Origin: Rossellomorea marisflavi
GTDB taxonomy: Bacteria > Bacillota > Bacilli > Bacillales > Bacillaceae_B
Reading direction: 5' to 3'
Length of the DNA stretch: 64,000 bases
NCBI RefSeq assembly: GCF_001274775.1
Contig: NZ_LGUE01000001.1
Span: forward strand, 313,302 to 377,301
Shown here piece after piece: positions 10,090-17,844 of this stretch. Position 1 is the stretch's first letter. Every line of letters begins with the position of its first letter. Below the pieces are notes generated by a model. It was not told where the DNA came from, made no database searches, and saw nothing but the letters and a program-made list of their open reading frames with translations. Position numbers and translations under genes: made by a program.

Positions 10090-10854
10090 TTGCTTCACCA
10101 GTTCTCACGTAATGAGTTAGCGATCGGGAAGGAAGGTCTTCAGACCCTCAAGAATAGTACAGTGGCCGTTCTCGGGATCGGCGGCGTCGGTTCGTTCGCA
10201 GCCGAAGCCCTCGCCCGTTCCGGAGTAGGCCGCCTTGTCCTTGTTGATAAGGATGACGTGGATATCACAAATGTGAATCGTCAGGTGCATGCCCTGCTTT
10301 CCACCGTCGGTCAGCCGAAGGTAGACTTGATGCGGGACAGGATCAAGGACATCAATCCAGACTGTGAAGTCATCGCCCTTAAGATGTTCTACACCGAAGA
10401 AACGTATGAAGAGTTCTTCCATTACGGGCTGGACTTCGTAGTGGATGCATCCGATACGATTTCCTACAAGATCCATCTGATGAAAGAGTGCCTGAATCGT
10501 GACATTCCGCTTATCGCATCCATGGGTGCCGCGAACAAGAATGACCCGACCCGCTTCCAGATTGCGGATATCTCCAAAACCCATACGGATCCCATCGCCA
10601 AGGTCATCCGCACCCGTCTGAAAAAAGAAGGGATCAAAAAAGGGGTCACGGTCGTCTTCTCCGACGAGAGTCCGATCGTCATCCGAGAAGAAGTACGGAA
10701 GGAAGTCGGGAAGGATGATGCCAAAATCCGAAAGGCACAGCTTCCGCCTTCATCGAATGCATTCGTTCCATCAGTTGCCGGTCTCATCGCTGCCAGCCAT
10801 GTCATCAATCAGCTCTTAAAAGAAATTGAAATCAGACGTGTCAAAGATAAATAA
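10090..10854 (+). CDS. tcdA: tRNA threonylcarbamoyladenosine dehydratase
   Basis: E1-like ThiF/MoeB-fold enzyme (B. subtilis YrvM) that cyclises t6A37 of ANN-decoding tRNAs to ct6A using ATP. The Rossmann nucleotide motif GIGGVGSFAAEALARSG lies near residue 30, with DKDDVDITNVNRQ following. The start is TTG 10090 (product begins MLHQFSRNEL, as in the homologue I remember). ATGGAG at 10075-10080 acts as its ribosome site, so the ATG at 10075 is not the start. 254 residues, full length. Followed by a strong terminator. Confidence 0.94.
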   Translation: MLHQFSRNELAIGKEGLQTLKNSTVAVLGIGGVGSFAAEALARSGVGRLVLVDKDDVDITNVNRQVHALLSTVGQPKVDLMRDRIKDINPDCEVIALKMFYTEETYEEFFHYGLDFVVDASDTISYKIHLMKECLNRDIPLIASMGAANKNDPTRFQIADISKTHTDPIAKVIRTRLKKEGIKKGVTVVFSDESPIVIREEVRKEVGKDDAKIRKAQLPPSSNAFVPSVAGLIAASHVINQLLKEIEIRRVKDK

Positions 10855-10861
10855 GAATGAG

Positions 10862-10897
10862 AAAGGCCCGTGCCTCCCTTGAGGCACGGGCCTTTTT
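10862..10897 (+). terminator. Terminator after tcdA
   Basis: AAAGGCCCGTGCCTC / GAGGCACGGGCCTTTTT stem with T5 tail. Confidence 0.9.
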
Positions 10898-10952
10898 GCG
10901 TGCAGTTTTAACATTCCTTTGGAGTACATACAAAAATTAGGCAAAAACCCTA

Positions 10953-10996
10953 TTGACTGCTATTTGTGTCTTAGTGTATTATCTAACTAGTACACT
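10953..10996 (+). promoter_or_regulatory. Promoter and GntR-type operator of the yhcEFGHI-like operon
   Basis: TTGACT (10953-10958), 18-bp spacer, TATTAT (10977-10982). A perfect inverted repeat AGTGTA (10973-10978) - 12 bp - TACACT (10991-10996) overlaps the -10. The same half-sites are known for the B. subtilis YtrA subfamily of GntR repressors. The operon encodes such a regulator, so autorepression is the natural reading. Confidence 0.75.
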
Positions 10997-11023
10997 GGAA
11001 CACAAACAGAAAGGAGTGAAAAA

Positions 11024-11794
11024 ATGAACGCATTCAGAGGCCTTCTTTGGAAGGATTTCCATACATCCAAGGTGTGGTTCATAGGGTGGTTGGCGATTAT
11101 CATCGTCGTTTATTCCCTTGGGCTCGGCGCAGGGGGATACTTCGATGAGAAAGGGATCCCTGTCGGATTCGCCATCATGCTCGGCGTCTTCCACTTTGCT
11201 TTTCTGCCGGTCATCGTCTACTCCATGCTCCGGCTGGAAGGGAAGACACAGCTTTGGTTGCATACCCCGCTCAGCGGATTTACACTGCTGTCTTCAAAAC
11301 TACTCGTCGCACTTGTTTACTTGATCATTTCCTTGCTACTCGTAGACCTTCTTGGATTCATCAGCTTCAGCAGGCTACCTGAAATCGGATACTGGCCGGT
11401 CAAGGAAGGTGTGTATTTCAATATCGGTGTTCTCTTGCTCGGCCTAAACATGTCGGGATGGCTGATCTTTTTCTGGACGGTCTACCACTCCATGGGGAAA
11501 TTCCCGGCGATCAAGAACATTCGCTGGCTCATCCTCGCCGGATTATGGATCTTGTACACGTCGGTGACAACATTCGTTACCAGTCTGAAACCTGTGGAAA
11601 ACTTCGTTAACAACACATGGGTAGTCGACCTTCCCGCGAGTTTCTTTTTCACCATCGGCTCAGGAGGGGAAGACAGTGGATTCAATATCGATATCATTCC
11701 CCTGCCGCTTCTCCCATTCATCTGGGAAGGGGTCATGTGGCTCATATTATTCATCATTTCATGCAGACTATTAGATCGCAGGATTGAGGTGTAG
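11024..11794 (+). CDS. yhcE: ABC-2-type membrane protein (YhcE-like)
   Basis: 256-residue membrane protein with about six hydrophobic segments (for example FIGWLAIIIVVYSLGLGAG near residue 19 and LVYLIISLLLVDLLGFI near 100). First gene of a five-gene operon. Starts at ATG 11024 after AAAGGAG. It is followed after 3 bp by the GntR gene. By order and size it corresponds to B. subtilis yhcE. Probably a permease or accessory subunit of the two ABC ATPases downstream; substrate unknown. Confidence 0.8.
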   Translation: MNAFRGLLWKDFHTSKVWFIGWLAIIIVVYSLGLGAGGYFDEKGIPVGFAIMLGVFHFAFLPVIVYSMLRLEGKTQLWLHTPLSGFTLLSSKLLVALVYLIISLLLVDLLGFISFSRLPEIGYWPVKEGVYFNIGVLLLGLNMSGWLIFFWTVYHSMGKFPAIKNIRWLILAGLWILYTSVTTFVTSLKPVENFVNNTWVVDLPASFFFTIGSGGEDSGFNIDIIPLPLLPFIWEGVMWLILFIISCRLLDRRIEV

Positions 11795-11797
11795 ATC

Positions 11798-12178
11798 ATG
11801 GTAGAAGAATACTCAGCGTCCAAACCCATATACCTGCAAATCGCCGATCGGATCATCCGTGAAATCGTCAGGAGGGAACGACACCCTGGCGATAAGCTTC
11901 CCTCAGTCAGAGAGATGGCTTTACAAGCCGGGGTGAACCCGAACACCATACAGCGGACATACAGTGAGTTGGAAAGGATGACCATTGTGGAAACGAAACG
12001 AGGACAGGGAACGTTTGTGACGGAGGAAGATGACGTGCTATCTGTATTAAATCAAAGAGTGCAGCGGGAAGTAATCGAAATCTTCATTAAAAATATGAAG
12101 GAGCTCGGCCTCAGTAAAGAAGAAATGATTGAAAGCATCAAACGGTACGGGGAGGAGAATGATCGTGATCCGATTTGA
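11798..12178 (+). CDS. yhcF: GntR-family repressor, YtrA subfamily
   Basis: 126 residues. The N-terminal winged helix-turn-helix (KPIYLQIADRIIREIVRRE, then LPSVREMALQAGVNPNTIQRTY at about 28-50) is typical of GntR/YtrA regulators. The short C-terminal tail has no effector domain. These proteins often control ABC exporters and respond to cell-wall-active compounds. It is likely to bind the AGTGTA-N12-TACACT operator upstream. The 3' end overlaps the next gene. Confidence 0.9.
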   Translation: MVEEYSASKPIYLQIADRIIREIVRRERHPGDKLPSVREMALQAGVNPNTIQRTYSELERMTIVETKRGQGTFVTEEDDVLSVLNQRVQREVIEIFIKNMKELGLSKEEMIESIKRYGEENDRDPI

Positions 12179-12875
12179 GAATGTCACGAAGAAATATGGC
12201 AGCGGACTTGCTCTTCGGAACACCTCCTTCCAATTTGAGAAAGGGAAGATCTACGGACTCCTCGGACCGAATGGGAGCGGGAAATCCACGACGCTGAAAA
12301 TGATCGCCGGCCTTGTACTCCCCAGTGCAGGCAAGGTGATGCTCGATGATGAACCGATCAATCGGAAGGTGGCAGAAGAAGTGGCCTACCTGACGGAGCT
12401 TGATATGTTCTATGAGACATTTACCGTGAAAGGGATGCTCAAATTTTACAACTCACAGTTCAGCGACTTCGATATGGAACGGGCTGAAGAGCTTGTCTCG
12501 TTCATGCAGCTGGATGGGTCGAAAAAGATCAAGCACCTTTCCAAAGGGACGCGTGGAAGGCTGAAGCTTGTCCTCACACTATCAAGGCAGGCTAGAGTCA
12601 TCCTACTCGACGAGCCTTTCTCAGGTCTAGATCCGATGGTGAGGGACACCATTGTTAAAGGACTTCTCTCCTATATCGACTGGGGAGAGCAGACGGTCCT
12701 CATCGCCACTCACGAAATCGATGAAATCGAGGCCATACTCGATGAAGCCTACATCATCCATAATGGAGAAGTGAAAGGTCACTGCAACGTTGAACAATTA
12801 AGGGAAGAACAAGGACTGTCGGTCCTACAATGGTTGAAACGCACGACTCAAATAGAAGGGATGGAACTGGAATGA
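12165..12875 (+). CDS. yhcG: ABC transporter ATP-binding protein (YhcG-like)
   Basis: ATPase of about 236 residues with Walker A GPNGSGKST, a degenerate signature (LSKGTRGRLKL instead of LSGGQ), Walker B RVILLDEPFSGLDP and switch His in IATHEID. GTG 12165 (product MIRFENVTKKYG) is preferred, since GGAGG (12151-12155) is 9 nt upstream; ATG 12159 is too close to that site. It overlaps the GntR gene by 14 bp and shares ATGA with the next gene, so translation is coupled. Confidence 0.9.
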   Translation: MIRFENVTKKYGSGLALRNTSFQFEKGKIYGLLGPNGSGKSTTLKMIAGLVLPSAGKVMLDDEPINRKVAEEVAYLTELDMFYETFTVKGMLKFYNSQFSDFDMERAEELVSFMQLDGSKKIKHLSKGTRGRLKLVLTLSRQARVILLDEPFSGLDPMVRDTIVKGLLSYIDWGEQTVLIATHEIDEIEAILDEAYIIHNGEVKGHCNVEQLREEQGLSVLQWLKRTTQIEGMELE

Positions 12876-13798
12876 AGACGATTGCTCAATTGCAAAATGT
12901 CACGAAAGTCATCAAAGGCAAGAAAATCATCGATTCACTATCATTCGAGGTGAATGAAGGGGAGGTCTTCGGATTCCTCGGGCCGAACGGTGCCGGAAAG
13001 ACCACGACGATCCGGATGATCGTCGGACTGATGAAAATCACAGAAGGGGATGTCCTTATCTCAGGTAAGAGCATCCAGAAGGACTTCGCTGATGCCATCA
13101 GTGATGTCGGAGCCATCGTGGAAAATCCCGAGCTCTATAAGTTCCTCTCAGGCTATCAAAATCTGAAGCACTTTGCCCGCATGCATAAAGGCATCACAGA
13201 GGAGCGGATCAAGGAAGTAGTGGAACTCGTCGGCTTGACGAGCCGGATCAAGGACAAAGTCAAAACCTATTCACTCGGGATGCGCCAGCGCCTCGGCATC
13301 GCTCAATGTCTGCTCCATAAGCCGAAGCTCCTTATCTTGGATGAGCCAACCAACGGACTCGATCCTGCAGGAATCCGTGAAATCCGTGCGTATATCCGCA
13401 AGCTAGCGGCTGAGGAGGGAATGGCCGTCATCGTTTCATCCCATCTTCTTTCTGAAATGGAAATGATGTGTGATCGCATCGCCATCCTGCAATCTGGAAA
13501 ACTGGTAGACGTCCAGGATATTCGCGCCTTCGTCGGTGGAACCGAACAAATCTACCAGATCGATGTCGCTGATGCATCCCTGATCAAAGCCTCGATCAAG
13601 ACGTTCGATCCTGCAATCCAATTCGAAGTGAAAGACAATCAGGTACAGCTGGCTATTGAAAAAGAACGGATTCCAGCACTGATTAAAACACTGGTGGAAG
13701 ATGGACTGGACATTTTCGGAGTCATGCCGATTTCGAAAACCCTCGAAGACCGATTCCTGGAAATCACCAACGATAAAGGAGAGACAGTCAATGTTTAA
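12872..13798 (+). CDS. yhcH: ABC transporter ATP-binding protein (YhcH-like)
   Basis: 308 residues, DrrA/bacitracin-type ATPase: Walker A GPNGAGKTT near residue 40, signature YSLGMRQRLGIA, Walker B LLILDEPTNGLDP, switch His in SSHLLSE, and a C-terminal accessory domain of about 80 residues. The start is ATG 12872, overlapping the yhcG stop (ATGA). The longer frame upstream (from 12830) is out of frame with yhcG and lacks a ribosome site. Works with the downstream permease. Confidence 0.92.
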   Translation: MKTIAQLQNVTKVIKGKKIIDSLSFEVNEGEVFGFLGPNGAGKTTTIRMIVGLMKITEGDVLISGKSIQKDFADAISDVGAIVENPELYKFLSGYQNLKHFARMHKGITEERIKEVVELVGLTSRIKDKVKTYSLGMRQRLGIAQCLLHKPKLLILDEPTNGLDPAGIREIRAYIRKLAAEEGMAVIVSSHLLSEMEMMCDRIAILQSGKLVDVQDIRAFVGGTEQIYQIDVADASLIKASIKTFDPAIQFEVKDNQVQLAIEKERIPALIKTLVEDGLDIFGVMPISKTLEDRFLEITNDKGETVNV

Positions 13799-14738
13799 TT
13801 TGATCAGAAATGAATGGATGAAGATTTTCAAGCGTGTCGGTACTTACGTCATGCTGGGCCTCCTCGTGGCCATCATCGGGATCACGGGAGCAACAAGCAA
13901 ATATCTGGATAGCCAAACGAAGGTATCGGATGAGTGGAAGAAAGAGGTCCAGACTCAGATCGCTGCTGATAAGGAATCCCTCAAAGAGAGCAACATGCCC
14001 GGCTATATAAAAGAAGAAACGGAAAAGAATATCGCTATCAATGAGTACCGTCTTGAAAATGATCTGAAACCTTATGAAAAGTCAAACGTGTGGTCATATG
14101 TACAAGACAATGCCTACCTGGTGATGTTTGTCGGATTGTTCACCATCATCGTCTCTGCCGGGATCGTGGCGAGTGAGTTTACATGGGGTACCATCAAACT
14201 CCTATTGATCCGTCCGATTTCAAGAAGTAAAATACTGATCTCGAAATATATCACGGTCTTATTGTATGGATTGAGCCAGCTTGTCGTCCTGTTTGTGGTT
14301 TCATTCCTCCTGGGTCTCATCCTCTTCGGTGGGATCGGGGAATCGGCGCATCTTGCGTACGTTGATGGAGCCGTCGTGGAACAAAACATGGTATGGTACC
14401 TCATCAAGACCTATCTATTGAAAACGATCGATGTCGCCATGATGGCAACAATGGCCTTCATGATATCGGCTGTGTTCAGAAGCAGCTCTCTTGCAATTGG
14501 GATCTCTGTGTTCCTGTTATTTATGGGATCGAATCTTACTACGTTGATTGCTATGAAATTCGACTGGGCGAAATTCAGTTTGTTCGCCAATACGGATCTC
14601 ACTCAGTACACAGGGTTCCAACAGCCGGTAGTGAAAGGGATGACGATGGGCTTCTCCATCACGATGATCCTCGTATACTTTGTGATTTTCCAAGTGCTCG
14701 CCTTCGTCTTCTTTACGAAGCGTGATGTGGCTTCATAA
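13791..14738 (+). CDS. yhcI: ABC-2 permease (YhcI-like)
   Basis: 315 residues with an N-terminal membrane segment (TYVMLGLLVAIIGITGA), a large extracellular loop of about 80 residues, then five more hydrophobic segments. This is the common ABC-2 topology of NatB/YhcI-type permeases. Starts at ATG 13791, after AAAGGAG and overlapping yhcH by 8 bp. The last gene of the operon, closed by a terminator. Partner of the YhcH-like ATPase; the exported substrate is unknown. Confidence 0.88.
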   Translation: MFNLIRNEWMKIFKRVGTYVMLGLLVAIIGITGATSKYLDSQTKVSDEWKKEVQTQIAADKESLKESNMPGYIKEETEKNIAINEYRLENDLKPYEKSNVWSYVQDNAYLVMFVGLFTIIVSAGIVASEFTWGTIKLLLIRPISRSKILISKYITVLLYGLSQLVVLFVVSFLLGLILFGGIGESAHLAYVDGAVVEQNMVWYLIKTYLLKTIDVAMMATMAFMISAVFRSSSLAIGISVFLLFMGSNLTTLIAMKFDWAKFSLFANTDLTQYTGFQQPVVKGMTMGFSITMILVYFVIFQVLAFVFFTKRDVAS

Positions 14739-14746
14739 GCAGATTC

Positions 14747-14781
14747 AAAAAAGGATGCCGGTTTCGGTATCCTTTTTTTTT
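14747..14781 (+). terminator. Terminator of the yhc-like operon
   Basis: AAAAAAGGATGCC / GGTATCCTTTTTTTT hairpin with T8 tail. Confidence 0.85.
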
Positions 14782-14805
14782 GTAGCGTCTTTCTGCTTTT
14801 TGAAT

Positions 14806-14930
14806 GGTTCGTTCCTTTCCGCTGCAGGCGCTTGCTTTCCTGCGGGGAGGTGGTCAAGCCTCCTCGTGCCTGCGGGGTCTTGCCCAGCCTCTTATTCCAC
14901 TGGAGTCGAGCGCCCTCCGCTTCAATGCAC
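14806..14930 (-). repeat. Dispersed intergenic repeat, copy A
   Basis: About 120 bp, GC-rich, non-coding. Its reverse complement matches 61903-62033 at many blocks (GAGGAGGCT, ACCCCG, CCCCGCGGAAAGCAAGCG-type) and, more weakly, 39806-39915. Such elements recur between genes in many Bacillaceae genomes. They are probably neutral or act as transcript-end structures. Confidence 0.75.
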
Positions 14931-15127
14931 TCTGTGCTTGGTGAGTGGTGAGTGGCCGTAGATTGGTTGCTTTTTGAAATGAGCGTTCCCTTTGATTGCG
15001 TACCCAGTGGAAATTTAGTTGGTGCTCGTATCCTGGCTACAATCGTAGGGTAGGTGGATTAGTGGCACGATTTATGACGGCTGTTGGGAGTTTGGCAAAG
15101 GGATTGTCTATCCCTTTGCTTTTTTTT
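14931..15127 (+). other. Intergenic stretch with a plus-strand hairpin
   Basis: No gene seen. It ends in a terminator-like hairpin (GCAAAGGGAT 15095-15104 with ATCCCTTTGC 15110-15119, T8 tail) that points along the plus strand, although the only neighbouring gene end here is tgl on the minus strand. Either it is a remnant or it closes an unrecognised small plus-strand transcript. Confidence 0.4.
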
Positions 15128-15845
15128 ATCGCCTGTAGGGGTAGAACCTTGCCGAGTTCAACCGGGTCACCTGGTTGAGGAGGTAGGCGGATTTTTTTGC
15201 TCCTTCGATTCTCAGGGTGTCCAATGCTTCGATCATCTTTTTGTGCGAAACCATGCCGATTCCGTGACCGAAGTAAAGATCGTCTGCCATATAAACGGAG
15301 TTTTCTCCCATCCAGATGGGGTCGGCGTAGTCTGGGTTGTAGAAGTAATACACGTCTCCTGGAATGCGATCGACGCCGCGGTATGTTTCCATCCATAGGT
15401 TTTCATTGTAATTGGAGCCCCAGATGAACAAATGGGAATAGAGGTCATTGAATATGGATGGTTCGATGGAGTCAAGGATGCTCTTATAGTAGATCAGAAC
15501 GATCGTGGTCACGCACTCGAAGCTGTAGAGGGCGCTGTTGGTGAAGACGTCCCGGATGGCATCGGAGGGAAGTCGGCCGCGTCTGAGCTCATATCCATAT
15601 GGGGTCTTTATCCAAAACGCCGGATTGAAGCGGGAGTCGGCGAAAGCGGAGAATTCCGAATCGCCTTCATCGATTTTTCTGGCGTTCTGGAGTATGTGGG
15701 TTCTCATAGTGATTTCAAATTTCAATTGGTCTTTTGACGGGAAATCATAATCCATGGGGGAGTTGTTCAATGCTTCATAGATGGCGCGCTGTTCGTCTGG
15801 GAGGCTTTTCGGGTCCATGGGCATTCCTTCATTCAGATGTATCAA
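15126..15845 (-). CDS. tgl: Spore coat protein-glutamine gamma-glutamyltransferase
   Basis: 239-residue spore-associated transglutaminase that makes epsilon-(gamma-glutamyl)lysine cross-links in the coat. The region LPSDAIRD...YSFECVTTIVLIYY holds the catalytic Cys (near residue 110), and the FGHGIG block near 190 carries the conserved His region; both match B. subtilis Tgl (245 aa) as I recall it. The start is TTG 15845 with an excellent AGGAGGTGAT 5 nt upstream. A sigma-K-like promoter precedes it. Confidence 0.93.
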   Translation of the reverse strand: MIHLNEGMPMDPKSLPDEQRAIYEALNNSPMDYDFPSKDQLKFEITMRTHILQNARKIDEGDSEFSAFADSRFNPAFWIKTPYGYELRRGRLPSDAIRDVFTNSALYSFECVTTIVLIYYKSILDSIEPSIFNDLYSHLFIWGSNYNENLWMETYRGVDRIPGDVYYFYNPDYADPIWMGENSVYMADDLYFGHGIGMVSHKKMIEALDTLRIEGAKKSAYLLNQVTRLNSARFYPYRR

Positions 15846-15870
15846 GGTAGATCACCTCCTGGTTAGTATC

Positions 15871-15896
15871 AGGGTATGTAGTTTTGGGTCATGGGT
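15871..15896 (-). promoter_or_regulatory. Candidate sigma-K promoter of tgl
   Basis: On the minus strand AC (15896-15895), a 16-bp spacer, then CATACCCT (15878-15871), fitting the sigma-K pattern AC-N16-CATANNNT. The position is right for a start near 15864, just before the ribosome site. tgl is sigma-K/GerE dependent in B. subtilis. Confidence 0.6.
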
Positions 15897-15923
15897 GAGA
15901 GCGGAAAGGGAAGAGACAGCATG

Positions 15924-15954
15924 AAAAAAGCCCGGGGCGCTTTGCCCCGGGCTT
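15924..15954 (-). terminator. Terminator of rarA
   Basis: Minus-strand stem AAGCCCGGGGC / GCCCCGGGCTT with T6 tail, 10 bp past the rarA stop. Confidence 0.9.
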
Positions 15955-15963
15955 AACCTGTCA

Positions 15964-17235
15964 CTACTTGTGCTTATTGATATTTTCATAAACCTGGCCG
16001 ATGGCCTGCTCGAATTTGCCCGTTTTCTTTGGTTGATAGTATTTGGCGTTCTTGATCCTGTCAGGCAGATAGTCCTGTTTGACCCAGCCCGATTCATGAT
16101 CGTGGGGGTACTTGTACTCGATCCCTCTGCCAAGTTCTGCAGCGCCCTGGTAGTGGGCGTCCTTGAGATGAGGTGGTACTTCACCGCTTTTCCCCTTCCT
16201 GATATCGGACAGGGCCGAATCGATGGCCGAGATCGCAGAGTTGGATTTTGGGGACAAGCAAAGCTCGATGACGGCATTAGCCAGGGGGATCCGCGCTTCC
16301 GGGAATCCGATCTTCTCAGCCGTCTCCACGGCGGCAAGGGTGCGAGGCCCTGCCTGGGGACTGGCAAGACCGATATCTTCATAGGCGATGACCAACAGTC
16401 TTCTGGCGATGCTCGGCAGGTCTCCTGCTTCCACCAGTCTTCCGAGATAGTGGAGGGCGGCATTGGCATCGCTTCCCCTGATCGATTTCTGAAAGGCGCT
16501 GATCACATCATAATGGGCGTCCCCGTCCTTATCATGGGAGAAACTTTTCTTCTGCAAGCACTCCTCTGCGATGGAAAGGGTGATATGAATGACTCCCTCT
16601 GCATCAGGGGAGGTGGAGAGCACGGCAAGCTCCAATGCGTTCAGGGAGCTCCTGACATCACCGAAACTGCTGCTGGCAAAATGCTCGACCGCTTCCTCGC
16701 TGACATCGAGCTTGTACGTACCGAGACCGCGCTCTTCATCTTTGATGGCCCGGTGGATGGCCTGCTTCATTTCATCAGGGGATAGTGGCTTCAGCTCGAA
16801 TATCTGACACCGGCTCCTGATGGCAGGGTTGATGGCGTGATAAGGGTTGCTCGTGGTGGCGCCGATCATGGTGATCATCCCATTTTCTAGATAAGGAAGG
16901 AGAAAGTCTTGTTTTCCTTTATCAAGGCGATGGACCTCATCGAGGAGGAGGATGACCTTGCCTGACATTTTGGCTTCCTCCACTACGATCTGGATGTCCT
17001 TCTTATTATTGGTGACTGCATTCAACGTTTTGAACCGGTACTGGGTACTCCCTGCAATGGCACTGGCGATCGACGTTTTCCCGATTCCGGGCGGTCCATA
17101 CAGAATCATCGATGATAGCTGTTTCGCCTTGACCATCCGATCGATGATCTTTCCTTCTCCGACAAGATGCTGCTGACCGAGGATCTCATCGATGGTCCGC
17201 GGCCTCATTTTGAAAGCGAGTGGTTTTATCGACAT
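15964..17235 (-). CDS. rarA: Replication-associated recombination protein A (AAA+ ATPase)
   Basis: 423-residue RarA/MgsA/WRNIP1-family ATPase acting at stalled replication forks. Walker A GPPGIGKTS near residue 49, Walker B ILLLDEVHR near 97, sensor ATTSNPYHA, arginine finger region RSRCQIFEL, and the C-terminal tetramerisation domain (ALHYLGRLVEAGDLP onward). The start is ATG 17235 behind GGAGAG; the TTG at 17250 overlaps that site. It is divergent from cymR, as in B. subtilis (yrvN). Confidence 0.95.
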   Translation of the reverse strand: MSIKPLAFKMRPRTIDEILGQQHLVGEGKIIDRMVKAKQLSSMILYGPPGIGKTSIASAIAGSTQYRFKTLNAVTNNKKDIQIVVEEAKMSGKVILLLDEVHRLDKGKQDFLLPYLENGMITMIGATTSNPYHAINPAIRSRCQIFELKPLSPDEMKQAIHRAIKDEERGLGTYKLDVSEEAVEHFASSSFGDVRSSLNALELAVLSTSPDAEGVIHITLSIAEECLQKKSFSHDKDGDAHYDVISAFQKSIRGSDANAALHYLGRLVEAGDLPSIARRLLVIAYEDIGLASPQAGPRTLAAVETAEKIGFPEARIPLANAVIELCLSPKSNSAISAIDSALSDIRKGKSGEVPPHLKDAHYQGAAELGRGIEYKYPHDHESGWVKQDYLPDRIKNAKYYQPKKTGKFEQAIGQVYENINKHK

Positions 17236-17322
17236 GGTATATCTCTCCAAACTGGCGTTCTGATACCTTTTACTTTATCACAGGGGTACCCTTTATGGAA
17301 ATAACCTGCGCATGTGCCACCT

Positions 17323-17352
17323 TTCACAGTGGGACATGGAATATGCTATAAT
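17323..17352 (+). promoter_or_regulatory. Promoter of cymR-yrvO-mnmA
   Basis: TTCACA (17323-17328), 18-bp spacer, consensus TATAAT (17347-17352), 61 bp before the cymR start. Confidence 0.7.
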
Positions 17353-17413
17353 GGCAGGAGCGAATGAAACCATACAGTTCATGTAATTACCCTATATAGC
17401 AGAGGTGCTTGAA

Positions 17414-17833
17414 ATGAAGATATCCACGAAGGGCCGGTACGGCTTGACGATCATGATCGAACTGGCCAAACGCCACGGTGAGGGACCGACATCCCTCAAG
17501 ACAATCGCGCAACAGCATGATTTATCAGAACACTATCTTGAACAACTGGTTGCCCCGCTTAGGAACGGCGGGTTGGTCAGGAGCATCAGGGGGGCTTATG
17601 GGGGATATGTCCTCGGCCACGAACCTAAGGATATTACCGCTGGTGATATCATCCGGATCCTCGAGGGGCCGATCAGCCCAGTGGAAGGGATCGAGGATGA
17701 GGAGCCTGCTAAGCGCGAGCTATGGATCCGCATCCGTGATGCCGTGAAGGACGTGCTTGATAATACAACGATCGAGGATCTCGCCAGTCATACAGATGAC
17801 GGAGAATCCGATGCATACATGTTTTACATCTAG
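17414..17833 (+). CDS. cymR: Rrf2-family cysteine metabolism repressor CymR
   Basis: 139 residues. The winged-helix N-terminus (MKISTKGRYGLTIMIELA, then HDLSEHYLEQLVAPL recognition region and the wing GAYGGYVLG) is nearly identical to B. subtilis CymR as I recall it. The protein lacks the three Fe-S cysteines of IscR, as expected. It represses cysteine-synthesis genes together with the O-acetylserine thiol-lyase CysK. Start ATG 17414 is 6 nt after GAGGTG. The regulated mcc operon is 18 kb downstream in this same window. Confidence 0.95.
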   Translation: MKISTKGRYGLTIMIELAKRHGEGPTSLKTIAQQHDLSEHYLEQLVAPLRNGGLVRSIRGAYGGYVLGHEPKDITAGDIIRILEGPISPVEGIEDEEPAKRELWIRIRDAVKDVLDNTTIEDLASHTDDGESDAYMFYI

Positions 17834-17844
17834 GAGGTAAGTGA

